Shown piece by piece: positions 44,125-54,748 of a stretch of DNA of 64,000 nt (position 1 is its first letter; each line of letters opens with the position of its first letter). This DNA is from Acidobacteriota bacterium (GTDB taxonomy: Bacteria > Acidobacteriota > Holophagae > Holophagales > Holophagaceae): NCBI GenBank assembly GCA_005788175.1, contig SXYX01000006.1, forward strand, positions 1 to 64,000, in the 5' to 3' direction. The position numbers were made by a program, and so were the translations under genes. The notes under the pieces were generated by a model. The model ran no database searches and had not been told where the DNA came from. It saw nothing but the letters and a program-made list of their open reading frames with translations.

Positions 44125-46257
44125 TTATTTCTGAACCACGGGTAATAAATAACTGCTGATTGATTCATTTGTATGACCATCCACAGTTCTAATAAATAGT
44201 TTGGATGAAAGAGGAATGGATAGTTTTAGTCGTAAAGTAAATTCTTCGGTGGTCTGGTCAAAAATACCGTCATCCGGCAGGATTTGTTGCCAATCTTGGC
44301 CGTTAAAACTTATAAAGCAATGGCTAATAATGGAACGAAGATCTTTAAGAAGAAAGCGAGCCAGTAGGGTCTGCTGGTCAATATTCATGGTAATTTGATC
44401 GACCTTTGGAGCCTCATGGTCAATGGTGAACCGAGAGCTTAAAATTCCATCCTGCTGAGTTGAAGTTATCGTTTTCCATCTATCAAAAGCAGTAACCTGA
44501 AGTTCATAAACCCCTTCCTTATAGGAAGTTGTATCAAAGGCAAAGTGGTATGTATTAAATTGCTCCTCAAGCAAAATCTCATTTCCCTGTTCACCCCGAA
44601 GAGCTATGCGAAATAATCTTTGGTCGGTATTTTCAGTATCTGACTTAAATATAAAACCCTGAATTCCCTTTCGAAAGTTCCTCGATGTATCCCCTTGTTC
44701 TTCATTGTCATCCTCGAGAAAATACAGAATTTCAGATGATTGAGGTGGTGCTGTTAATGTATTAGTATTTTTACTAGATAAATAAATACCCGGAGGTAGA
44801 ACTTCGATGGATTTAACTTGCGAAGTTCGTGCTTGAAGTGCCCAAAAAAACTTCACTTCTTTGACCTCCGGAGTCAACCCATCGACAGTGCTCAGCATTT
44901 TGACTCGAAACTGAGCAAACTTAGCGACAGGAACCCCAGGGCGTTCTCCTGATTTCATCAACGGAGACCATGGCGACCAAGTTACATCAGGCCTACGAGT
45001 TTGACCTGAGCGAAATTGAATAGAGACCGAAGTTCCATTTGGTGTCTTGGATTCTATGTAAGGCCTACCCCAACGGGTCAGGCCCGGTGAAACCAATATT
45101 TCGGATTCCAAGTAACCTTCAGTTGAATTACTATCTGAGAGCGTATAAATTTCACCAGGATTCGATCCAACCACATACATGATTGATCCCTGAGAAATAA
45201 ATGCTGTTGCTTGAGCGCAATTCAGTTCTTGAATGAGCGCAAACGATGGTTTTAAGGTAGGGACTTTTTGGATATCAAAAGAAAATATTCTTGATCGGTC
45301 TCCGGTGCCCAAAAGCAAATGATTTTTCCATAGCGTGAGAGCAAAAGCAAAACTTTGCTGACTCTGCCAAAGAGTCCTAGAAAACTTGGAGTCTAGATCG
45401 TACTCGAATAAAATGCTTTTGGTTTTCAAATCTGATTCGCTTGGAAAATAGATATCCTGGGGAGTCACGGTCGGTATCTCTTTGGAAATATCGGGCAGGA
45501 TAGGTCTTTCAATATTGGCTGATGCAAAGACCCGATCTCCAGAGACCACTATATTTCGAACTTCGTCCATACCGCTATCGAATAGAGTCTCAAGGCGGTC
45601 AGTAGCTCGATTGTATTTGACTACTAATCCGTTTCCATGCGTACCTAATAGGTAACTGCCTCGCGCATCTCTGGCAAAAGACGTGAAAGCAATTTCTTCT
45701 GCCATTTCTGCCAGCACACGGCTTGATCCTTCGCGAGCAGATATAAGAACGGCGCCTCGTTCTCCAGCACCTAAAGCAAGTATTTCTCGATTTTCGGATT
45801 CTAACTGCCAAACGATACGCGCATTGATAGCGGCATAAGTTGAGCTCTCTCCAAGAGAATTGATACGAACCAATCTCCTTTGTCCACTAGGTGCAACGAT
45901 TAAATCCTCTCCTAGTCGAGTCATCGCAAAAACAATTCCACCTTTCATCTGAGCAAAAGGCTTCAACTGACCTCCCGATAGGCGAAAAATTCTTCCATCA
46001 TTTCCAGCAGAAATAAAGCCTCCGTCACGACCATCGGGAAGAAAAGCCCATATGATCCCTTCAGGGACCTGGATAATGCGTCGAGAAGTCGGACCAAGCC
46101 TTAGTATTCCTTCTGCATCAACTTGGAGTCCTTTAAATTCTGAATTCTGCCAATCAATAAACGAATTATAGTTCTTGGTAACTTGTTGACCATTTAATGA
46201 AATAACGGTGAAGAGAAACATAATAATTCGACACTGATGTAAAAAAAGTCTCAACAT
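44125..46257 (-). CDS. Exported beta-propeller protein coupled to the S55 peptidase gene
   Basis: A 710-residue protein with an N-terminal hydrophobic signal (IIMFLFTVISLNG). Residues about 40-370 contain repeated short propeller-like strands (IIWAFLPDGRDGGFISAGND, GRIFRL, SYLLGTHGNGLVVKYN, HLLLGTGDRSRIFSFD). A middle beta-rich region (about 390-480, VSIQFRSGQTRRPDVTWSPW) follows. The C-terminal part ends with a domain holding CFISFNGQDWQQILPDDGIF, like the sugar-binding or Ig-like tails of other exported proteins. There is no enzyme motif that I recognise. The ATG overlaps the S55 stop as TAATG, so the two products are probably made together. Its function is unknown; from memory, similar pairs occur in Acidobacteriota. 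Confidence 0.72.
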   Translation of the reverse strand: MLRLFLHQCRIIMFLFTVISLNGQQVTKNYNSFIDWQNSEFKGLQVDAEGILRLGPTSRRIIQVPEGIIWAFLPDGRDGGFISAGNDGRIFRLSGGQLKPFAQMKGGIVFAMTRLGEDLIVAPSGQRRLVRINSLGESSTYAAINARIVWQLESENREILALGAGERGAVLISAREGSSRVLAEMAEEIAFTSFARDARGSYLLGTHGNGLVVKYNRATDRLETLFDSGMDEVRNIVVSGDRVFASANIERPILPDISKEIPTVTPQDIYFPSESDLKTKSILFEYDLDSKFSRTLWQSQQSFAFALTLWKNHLLLGTGDRSRIFSFDIQKVPTLKPSFALIQELNCAQATAFISQGSIMYVVGSNPGEIYTLSDSNSTEGYLESEILVSPGLTRWGRPYIESKTPNGTSVSIQFRSGQTRRPDVTWSPWSPLMKSGERPGVPVAKFAQFRVKMLSTVDGLTPEVKEVKFFWALQARTSQVKSIEVLPPGIYLSSKNTNTLTAPPQSSEILYFLEDDNEEQGDTSRNFRKGIQGFIFKSDTENTDQRLFRIALRGEQGNEILLEEQFNTYHFAFDTTSYKEGVYELQVTAFDRWKTITSTQQDGILSSRFTIDHEAPKVDQITMNIDQQTLLARFLLKDLRSIISHCFISFNGQDWQQILPDDGIFDQTTEEFTLRLKLSIPLSSKLFIRTVDGHTNESISSYLLPVVQK

Positions 46258-48011
46258 TACTCAACCTCGATTTCGAGGGTAACCAAACCCTGAACTTCGC
46301 GTTCAAGCGGTATCAGAGAGCGTCCAATAATTCTTCGTTTCAGACTACTGTTTTTAGAGCCATCCTCCGGATTTACGAGACTAGCAATAGAGGGAGGGAC
46401 GCCCTCGATTCGATCTCCACGAAGGCCCGCTCCTTTTGAGGATTGAACCAAAAGCCCATAGGCAAGATTGTTTTTTAAAGAGCTGTTAAGAATTTGGACC
46501 ACATCACCCAAACTTCCAATTTGAATAGAGGATTGATCTGGATCTGCCGACATGATGGACAGACCATCTCCAACAAGCAGATAGGTTTTCCCTTTTTGCG
46601 CCGACGTCGGGATAAAGACCGAAAAGTTATATGATTCGCGGAGGCCTTGAATATTCTGAACAGTCAGGGTGACAGGTAAAGATGACCCTCTCTTGGGTCG
46701 AGATGTCAGAATACGAGCAGATACTACTGCGCTCAGATCTAACCGCTCCTCGGCCTTAATCGTTAAAGAAATCCCTTCAAATTTGGGTTTCTCAAAAGGA
46801 TTAAAACAGATGGCCTGAAGAACGCCGCCTAAATAGTCAGAGAGTCTTTTGGAGTTAAGATCAGCAACAAAACTTTCAATCTCAATAGGAGGATAACCTG
46901 CAAGTTTAATATTTCCCTGAAGACTCAAACTTTGCATTCCTAATCCACGAATATTCGATTCTAAAGATTGAGATAAAACAGTAGCGGCAAAATACGGAGT
47001 TAATACAGGATGATCAATCATATTAAAGCTTAAATTTAAATTTTTTCTGCCGCCTAAATTAATTCCCAGCCTCAAAGGGATCATCTTAGATTCGACTCCT
47101 AAAGTTCCGCTTACACCGGAGCTTCGGTCAAGCATCACCGATCCTATGGTTCTCCCTGGAGCGGTCAATTTGAAAGAAGAATTGAGATTGGAAACAACCC
47201 CTAAAACATTGCCAGATCGCATTGGGACCTGAAGCGACCCTAAATTAAAAAGCGGGTGCCCATACATTAATACGCGTTTGCCCCTGATATATGTGATGGT
47301 TCCGGCGCTAGATAAATCAAGATCTCCTTCAACTAGACTAGCTACTACAGTGCCTCCCGGCTCAATAGGGCTAGAGATTTGCTCTTCGTTAGTCATCATG
47401 AATGAATTGTTGGCGTCTAGGAAGCGAACTCCTGAACCTTGCCAAAAAGAGGCTGCATCTGATGATAAAGCCGTGCCAGTGAGTACGAGGCTATACGAAT
47501 CTTTAGAGCCCTCGGGCCAAACTTCACTTAACGGAATCATCGTTCCACTTATTGCAGACTTCAAGACTTTAGGAGGATCCATTTTAGGGAGTATTAATGG
47601 GGTATTCTGAACGGACTCATCTGGAATTTGTAAGAGCTGATCAAGCATGTATTGTATGGGAGTTATGCCGGCTATCGGCTCTTTGGAGAATGTGAAACCT
47701 GTACTTAGGGCACCAATAAGCTTTCCGTTGATGTAACAAGGGCTACCGCTCATTCCTGCGAAAACTCCCATTTCCTTCATTTGGGAGCCGAGCAGCTTGA
47801 TAAGGATCGTTGATCGGCCGGGTGACGTATTCTTTTGGATGCCTAAAACTTCAAAATCAAATTGATCGATTTTAGAGCCCAAAAAAACTGTCTTACCTTG
47901 CCCTCTCATACCCGATCGGATATCCCCTAAAGGCAGGATTTCTTGGGATACTAATAATGAAAAAGCCACAAAAAATAGTGTTAAAACCTTGAAAATATTG
48001 GACTTAGACAT
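46257..48011 (-). CDS. Exported SpoIVB-like (S55) serine peptidase, apparently with permuted order
   Basis: From ATG 48011 a signal sequence (FKVLTLFFVAFSLLVSQ) leads to DIRSGMRGQGKTVFLGSKID, FDFEVLGIQKN and VFAGMSGSPCYINGKLIGAL, whose GMSGSP carries the predicted nucleophile (codon 47748-47750). Further on, AGTITYIRGKRVLMYGHPLF supplies a His (codon 47256-47258), and GRTIGSVMLDRSSGVSGTLG resembles the N-terminal half of the SpoIVB peptidase domain. Thus Ser precedes His, the reverse of SpoIVB. The C-terminal 200 residues are beta-rich with no assignment. At 584 residues it has no recognised PDZ. There are no sporulation genes nearby. It lies divergent from the TonB receptor and is coupled to the propeller gene. 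Confidence 0.8.
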   Translation of the reverse strand: MSKSNIFKVLTLFFVAFSLLVSQEILPLGDIRSGMRGQGKTVFLGSKIDQFDFEVLGIQKNTSPGRSTILIKLLGSQMKEMGVFAGMSGSPCYINGKLIGALSTGFTFSKEPIAGITPIQYMLDQLLQIPDESVQNTPLILPKMDPPKVLKSAISGTMIPLSEVWPEGSKDSYSLVLTGTALSSDAASFWQGSGVRFLDANNSFMMTNEEQISSPIEPGGTVVASLVEGDLDLSSAGTITYIRGKRVLMYGHPLFNLGSLQVPMRSGNVLGVVSNLNSSFKLTAPGRTIGSVMLDRSSGVSGTLGVESKMIPLRLGINLGGRKNLNLSFNMIDHPVLTPYFAATVLSQSLESNIRGLGMQSLSLQGNIKLAGYPPIEIESFVADLNSKRLSDYLGGVLQAICFNPFEKPKFEGISLTIKAEERLDLSAVVSARILTSRPKRGSSLPVTLTVQNIQGLRESYNFSVFIPTSAQKGKTYLLVGDGLSIMSADPDQSSIQIGSLGDVVQILNSSLKNNLAYGLLVQSSKGAGLRGDRIEGVPPSIASLVNPEDGSKNSSLKRRIIGRSLIPLEREVQGLVTLEIEVE

Positions 48012-48180
48012 AATTATAGGTGGCCTATTTGTAGTAATGATAGAGATTTTAATAAGATTGGCTTGGCAACTCCAATAGCATAACTCCACAAATGACTTAT
48101 GCCTAAACAGTACTTAAAAAAACCTAGAATTGTCGACTTTTGAGTGCTTTAGTCTTTAAATAGGTATTAATTAAGTCCCA

Positions 48181-48224
48181 TTGAATTTACCTCTAATTTG
48201 ATACTATACCAATATACGGGAGGA
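48181..48224 (+). promoter_or_regulatory. Promoter and ribosome site of the TonB-dependent receptor gene
   Basis: An extended -10 element TG-A-TACTAT (48199-48207) lies upstream of the receptor ATG with a weak -35 TTGAAT at 48181-48186 (15-base spacing; an alternative TATACC at 48205 gives 18). GGGAGGA at 48218-48224 is a strong Shine-Dalgarno seven bases before ATG 48232. No operator was recognised in the 220-base divergent region. Confidence 0.5.
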
Positions 48225-48231
48225 ACTTTTT

Positions 48232-51126
48232 ATGCGTAAATCGCACGTCACTTCATCTGCCATCATGGCGCTCATTGTTGCCTCGGGAGTACCCGCTTTC
48301 ACACAAAGCGCTCTGTCGCAAATCATAGTAAGCGTTACTGATGCTCAAGGCAGGCCGCTTACTGGTGTTGCCATTACTCTTCGAAATGCTGAGACGGGAT
48401 TAGTTCGAGCTTCTCTCACCGAGTCAAACGGCCAGTTTCAATTTGTTAATTTGCCCGTGGGTCCTTACGTAGCGTCTGCAAGCAAAGATGGTTTTCAGTC
48501 CGCAATTGGTGTGAAGTTATACCTGAGCTTAAGTGGCTCTGCCCCCCTCAATTTCCGATTGGCTTCTGTTTCTGAAACCACAATTGAAGTTCTTTCGGCG
48601 GTCTCCTCTATAGATCCAAATCGTAGTTCAGCAACAACTTCAATTTCTCCCGAGAACATGAATAGACTTCCAGTCGCTGGTCGTTCATTCTTAGATTTTG
48701 CTACATTGACCCCTCAAGTTATCGTTGAAGGAAATCGCGGCAATTTAGCCATTGCAGGTCAACGAGGCGTCAATACCTCGGTCAATTTAGACGGCGCTGA
48801 TAACAACGAATCCTTCTTTGGGGGTGCCCTCGGTAGCGCTGAAGGCAAGACTCCATTCACGGTATCGATTGAAGCAGTTCGAGAATTTCAAGTGGTCACT
48901 GACGGCGCTTCGGCTGAGTATGGCCGCATGGGCGGTGGATACATTAATGCTGTCACTAAATCTGGTACGAACGACTTTACAGGCAGTGCATTTTATTACA
49001 AGCGTCCGCAACGTTTTATTGCACTCCGACCTGACTTCGGTGTTCCAGGATCAAATGCGATTATTTCCAGCCCTAATTCTCAACAAGGTTTCTCCTTTGG
49101 TGGTCCACTCATTAAAGACACTCTATTTTTCTTCGTAGCTTATGACGGTCAACGAAGAAGCTCCACCAACAATTTTACTTGGGGTACACAATCACTCCCC
49201 TTGGCCTTAGACCTGACCCAAGCGGCTGATCTAGTACTAGCAAACAGAGGCGGTTCATATGCGAGTCCTCAAAATTCAGATGTTTTCTTCGCTCGTGTCG
49301 ACTGGGTTTTAAACGCTGATAACATTTTCACTTTCCGTTACAACAAGTCTGACTTCACAGGCATATACAACGATGGCTCGAATGTTGCTTTTGAAACCAC
49401 CACCCCTGATATTGTCAATACTGAATCCCTAGTGGGCCAGTGGAATTGGTCGATCGCTCCTAACTTGCTCAGCGAATTTCGTGTGAGCAAATCTGGAAAT
49501 GATCTCCCGCGTAGACAACGAACCTCCAGGCCCCGTGTAGCCATCAGTAATGTGGGAAGCTACGGAGGCAATAACTTCTTTCGTGAATACGAACAGGAGC
49601 GTTTTCAAATTCAAGAAACTCTAACCTACGTTGCTCCTGGTTTCACCATCAAAATCGGAGCTGACTACAACAAAACTAGTATTTACGAAATCTTTGCTGG
49701 AACCGCAAACGGTTCCTACAGCTTTAGCAATATAACGGATTTCAGAGCCGGTAATTGGTCTTCGTACGATCAAAGATTTGGATTGGGCGGTCTCACGGCT
49801 CTTCAATCAGGTGAATTTGATAGCACCTCCCAAGAGGAAGCCTATTTCATCCAAGGCGACTTCAGATTGAATAACGATCTCAAGTTAGGTTTAGGATTAC
49901 GACAAGACCAACAAAAAAATCCTTCCTTCCCTATTGCAAATTTTGCCAATCCCACAACGACAACAGCCCCTTTAACTGAGACCATTCCTGGCAGTAACAC
50001 ATGGGATCCGCGTGTCAGTCTGACATGGACACCTAGTGCCGACAAAGGTAAAACGATCGTGCGCCTCAATGCTGGTACTTATACTTCCCGTACCCCTGCT
50101 GTTTTCCAGTACCAAGTCTATTCAGTGAATGGCGTTAGAGCGACTTCAATTAGATTTACATCTGCCTCTCTAACTTCGGCTTTTGTCGCTGCTAATCCTG
50201 GATTAGTGCGGGGATCTACTTTTAATTGGAATAATCCTTATGCATTCCCCTCATTACCAGTAGGATCTTCTGTTCCTAAGGGCGATATTTTCACCTTCGA
50301 TCCTAACTTTGAAAACCCTCGTACCACCCGATTTAACGCAAGTGTTGAAAGAGCTTACGACTCAGGTTGGGTAGTAGGTATTAATTCAGCTTATGCCGTT
50401 GGAAGCCGCTTAGAACGCCTTAAGGATATCAATCTAGGTATACCTGTAGCGAACGTTGATACCCGGCTTGTTTTTCCTAGTACGCGGCCTAATGCAAACT
50501 TTTCTAAGATGATGATGTACACATCCGATGCAATTAGTAACTATTCCGCAATCACGCTAAGCGCCAAGTATGACAAATCAGATAGCCCTTTCACAGGTCA
50601 ATTTTTCTACACTTGGAGTGTCAACCGAGATAACGATTCCAATGAGCGTAATTTCTCGAGCTACGGTGTCCAAAATACCCAAAGACTTATGGATGACTAC
50701 TCATACGCCGACACGGATCGCCGTCATGTATTTACGGGATTTTTCAGTTACTTCCATGCCGCTACTAAAATCATGAGTGGTGTCAATATTCGTTACTCAT
50801 CGGGTACGCCCTACTCTGCGATAGCTTCTGGCGATCAAAATGCTGACGGTATCAGCGGCAACGATCGTGTCTATTATCTTGGACAAGATACAGGTCGCAA
50901 TGTGTTCCGACGATCCAGTTTCACTACGGTTGATGCTAAATTCAGTCGTGATTTCAAATATGCTGGAACTGTCCTTACCTTGTCAGCTGAAGTCTTTGAC
51001 ATCTTCAATCGAATGGATACGTTCAATGCCATTCGGGGTGGAACTGGGAACACATTCCTTGCTCCTTCTCCAACCTCAGTTGGCCAAACACGGCAGGTAC
51101 AATTAGGAGTCCGGTTAGCTTTCTAA
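48232..51126 (+). CDS. TonB-dependent outer-membrane receptor with carboxypeptidase-regulatory domain
   Basis: A 964-residue Oar-like receptor. A signal peptide (about residues 1-30) is followed by a carboxypeptidase-regulatory beta-sandwich (DAQGRPLTGVAITLRNAETG, FVNLPVGPYVASASKDGFQS). The plug domain holds LPVAGRSFLDFATLTPQV, NLDGADNNESFFGG and VTDGASAEYGRMGGGYINAV, and a large beta-barrel ends RQVQLGVRLAF. The final Phe fits BAM recognition. This architecture is expanded in Acidobacteriota and is thought to take up oligosaccharides or peptides; the ligand cannot be told. A strong ribosome site and an intrinsic terminator bound it as a single-gene transcript. Confidence 0.92.
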   Translation: MRKSHVTSSAIMALIVASGVPAFTQSALSQIIVSVTDAQGRPLTGVAITLRNAETGLVRASLTESNGQFQFVNLPVGPYVASASKDGFQSAIGVKLYLSLSGSAPLNFRLASVSETTIEVLSAVSSIDPNRSSATTSISPENMNRLPVAGRSFLDFATLTPQVIVEGNRGNLAIAGQRGVNTSVNLDGADNNESFFGGALGSAEGKTPFTVSIEAVREFQVVTDGASAEYGRMGGGYINAVTKSGTNDFTGSAFYYKRPQRFIALRPDFGVPGSNAIISSPNSQQGFSFGGPLIKDTLFFFVAYDGQRRSSTNNFTWGTQSLPLALDLTQAADLVLANRGGSYASPQNSDVFFARVDWVLNADNIFTFRYNKSDFTGIYNDGSNVAFETTTPDIVNTESLVGQWNWSIAPNLLSEFRVSKSGNDLPRRQRTSRPRVAISNVGSYGGNNFFREYEQERFQIQETLTYVAPGFTIKIGADYNKTSIYEIFAGTANGSYSFSNITDFRAGNWSSYDQRFGLGGLTALQSGEFDSTSQEEAYFIQGDFRLNNDLKLGLGLRQDQQKNPSFPIANFANPTTTTAPLTETIPGSNTWDPRVSLTWTPSADKGKTIVRLNAGTYTSRTPAVFQYQVYSVNGVRATSIRFTSASLTSAFVAANPGLVRGSTFNWNNPYAFPSLPVGSSVPKGDIFTFDPNFENPRTTRFNASVERAYDSGWVVGINSAYAVGSRLERLKDINLGIPVANVDTRLVFPSTRPNANFSKMMMYTSDAISNYSAITLSAKYDKSDSPFTGQFFYTWSVNRDNDSNERNFSSYGVQNTQRLMDDYSYADTDRRHVFTGFFSYFHAATKIMSGVNIRYSSGTPYSAIASGDQNADGISGNDRVYYLGQDTGRNVFRRSSFTTVDAKFSRDFKYAGTVLTLSAEVFDIFNRMDTFNAIRGGTGNTFLAPSPTSVGQTRQVQLGVRLAF

Positions 51127-51142
51127 TTTTTCCAGACTCAAT

Positions 51143-51172
51143 AAAAAAAGGCAGCCCTGGCTGCCTTTTTTT
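51143..51172 (+). terminator. Intrinsic terminator of the TonB receptor gene
   Basis: AGGCAGCC and GGCTGCCT form an eight-pair GC-rich stem with a two-base loop, extended by A-run and T-run tracts on each side, ending TTTTTTT. It lies 17 bases after the receptor stop and 15 bases before ymdB. The flanking A-run means it could act in both directions. It is the best terminator in the window. Confidence 0.93.
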
Positions 51173-51187
51173 AGTTAGGCTAAATGA

Positions 51188-51958
51188 ATGACAAATTTTA
51201 TGATGATTGGAGATGTTTTTGGCGAACCTGGCCGACGCTTACTAGATCAGCATATTCAACAACTCCGCAAAGAATATGATTTAGATTTTATTGTGGTTAA
51301 TGGCGAGAATGCTGCGCATGGTCGTGGGATTCATTCATCCATTGCTAACCATTGGTTAACTGATCTTGCTATCGACGTGATCACAACTGGAAATCACGCC
51401 TTCGACGTTAAGGGCATCGAATCTTTTTATGATCAAGAACCTCGACTACTTCGACCTCTTAATCTTGAACTACCAAAGGCGGGGCATGGGTACTGGAAAG
51501 GGAGCGTCAATGGGGTATCTTTTTTAGTTGTCAATATCATGGGACAGGTCCACATGCCGATTTGCTCAGATCCATTTCGGGCCATAGATCTCCTACTTTC
51601 TGAGGTATCGGCTGATGTAACGATCGTTGACATGCATGCCGATGCTACTAGTGAATCTCAAGCAATGGGTTGGCATTGTGATGGTCGCGTCACAGCTGTT
51701 CTTGGAACACACACACACGTCCCTACTCTGGATTTAAAGATCTTGCCCTCTGGAACTGCCTACGTTACAGACATTGGCATGACGGGCCCCTACGGCGGCG
51801 TTATAGGGATGGATCGCGAAACCAGTCTGCAGCGATTCTATACTGGCAAACGAGCGTCTATGGCTGTAGCTCAAGATCAACTTGAACTCCATGCTGTCAT
51901 CGTCAGTTGTAATGGCCAGCAAACTCAACATGTGCAACGCATCTGCAGGACGCTTTAG
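51188..51958 (+). CDS. YmdB family metallophosphoesterase
   Basis: Calcineurin-like phosphodiesterase; Bacillus YmdB cleaves 2',3'-cyclic nucleotides. Metal ligands are visible in MIGDVFGEPGRRLL, VVNGENAAHGRGIH, TTGNHAFDVKGIE, HADATSESQAMGWH and GTHTHVPT. At 256 residues it matches the TIGR00282 family. Its role outside Bacillus is unclear. It starts 15 bases after the receptor's terminator, so its own promoter must overlap that hairpin region, or it depends on read-through. Confidence 0.92.
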   Translation: MTNFMMIGDVFGEPGRRLLDQHIQQLRKEYDLDFIVVNGENAAHGRGIHSSIANHWLTDLAIDVITTGNHAFDVKGIESFYDQEPRLLRPLNLELPKAGHGYWKGSVNGVSFLVVNIMGQVHMPICSDPFRAIDLLLSEVSADVTIVDMHADATSESQAMGWHCDGRVTAVLGTHTHVPTLDLKILPSGTAYVTDIGMTGPYGGVIGMDRETSLQRFYTGKRASMAVAQDQLELHAVIVSCNGQQTQHVQRICRTL

Positions 51959-51961
51959 GAA

Positions 51962-53008
51962 TTATTTAAACCAGCTCCCAGAGTGTGTTGCATAGAAATC
52001 AGATAGTTTAATCTGCTCCTGATTAATAAATCCCCTTTGAGGTAAGACCTTAGAGGCAACCAGTTCTATTGCAGCAACTAAACTACCAGCAGTTGTCCAG
52101 CTAATCGCATGCCAAGACTCTCCAAAAATAGTCATGGGGTAATAAAATTTTTCAATACTTTCCTCTTCTCCCGATTTATTTTCTAGGAATGCTTTTACTA
52201 CCACAAGGTCATCTTGGGCTTTTCCTGAAAGCCATTGGAGTCCCTTTTTGAGAAGACTGGGGTAGGCGTTGATAAATGGATTATCGAACATTAGCTCAAT
52301 ACGACCGAAATGGCCCTCATATCGTACAGATTTATAATCGATATTAGGGACCAGATGTTTCATAGTTTGACATAGAGTTCCGAGTCCTCCGCTAGTAGCT
52401 GCAGCTTCGTAAATATGACCATTGATAGTGATCTTTTCAAGACCAGATCGAGCCGGGACCAAAATGATTCGACCATCTTGGACTACTTCGCAAGGGTTGA
52501 GGTATTCATTGACTAGTCCTTCAGGACTCCAAGTTGTTGAGTAGCGAAGAAAGCCCTGAGAAACTTGATCGATTGCCCCTACTCTAAGGCCGAGGCGATG
52601 GAAATCTTTTTTGCGCTCAGAGACTAGATGCGCCCCGAGTATACAAATAAATCCGGGCGCAAGACCACATTGGGGCATTAAAACAGAACGCGAGGTAGAC
52701 GACCACTCCATAATCTTTTGAGTAGTGACTCGGTCTTCCGTTAAATCAAAATAATGTAGACCCTTGTTATAAGATTTCTCGGCGAGTGCTAAGGTTAAAT
52801 TGTGAGGTAAACAACTAACAACCGTATCCACCTGATCGAGTGTAGTTTCTAGATTTGACGTGTCACTCAAATCAATGACCTGTATAGGTAAAATAAAATT
52901 TTCTAACCTTGCTTTATCAACTCCGATAACATTGAAACCCCGATCGGCTAGAAGTAAAGCAGCCAATCGTCCGACTTTACCTAGTCCAAATACGGCAATA
53001 TTTTTCAA
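51962..53008 (-). CDS. Saccharopine dehydrogenase-like NAD(P)-binding protein
   Basis: A Rossmann start IAVFGLGKVGRLAALLLADR is followed by VVSCLPHNLTLALAEKSYNK and CGLAPGFICILGAHLV, as in saccharopine/lysine-6-dehydrogenase family proteins, with the C-terminal domain containing SGGLGTLCQTMKHLVP. I place the start at TTG 53008 because AGAGG lies five bases upstream on the minus strand; the frame continues to 53035 without a ribosome site. About 348 residues. It probably acts in lysine or related amino-acid metabolism, but homologues have diverse substrates and no lysine genes are adjacent. Confidence 0.82.
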   Translation of the reverse strand: MKNIAVFGLGKVGRLAALLLADRGFNVIGVDKARLENFILPIQVIDLSDTSNLETTLDQVDTVVSCLPHNLTLALAEKSYNKGLHYFDLTEDRVTTQKIMEWSSTSRSVLMPQCGLAPGFICILGAHLVSERKKDFHRLGLRVGAIDQVSQGFLRYSTTWSPEGLVNEYLNPCEVVQDGRIILVPARSGLEKITINGHIYEAAATSGGLGTLCQTMKHLVPNIDYKSVRYEGHFGRIELMFDNPFINAYPSLLKKGLQWLSGKAQDDLVVVKAFLENKSGEEESIEKFYYPMTIFGESWHAISWTTAGSLVAAIELVASKVLPQRGFINQEQIKLSDFYATHSGSWFK

Positions 53009-53055
53009 TTTGACCTCTATTGCAAAGATTATCAATAATTAACCAGATATAAACA

Positions 53056-53084
53056 AAAAACCTCGCAATTAAGCGAGGTTTTTG
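53056..53084 (-). terminator. Intrinsic terminator of the groES-groL operon
   Basis: Stem ACCTCGC / GCGAGGT (extended by A/T pairs to about ten) with loop AATTAA, followed on the minus strand by TTTTTTG. It lies 19 bases after the groL stop and before the saccharopine-dehydrogenase-like gene on the same strand. It is nearly symmetrical and could stop transcription from both sides. Confidence 0.9.
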
Positions 53085-53103
53085 TCTTCCTTGCCAGTAA
53101 AGC

Positions 53104-54726
<1,623 letters not shown>

Positions 54727-54748
54727 TTAATACTCCTTGTGAATAAAG

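Noticed and set aside
46257-48011. Sporulation protein SpoIVB
   Set aside because: Only the peptidase halves resemble it, in different order, without PDZ or sporulation neighbours; the name would mislead.
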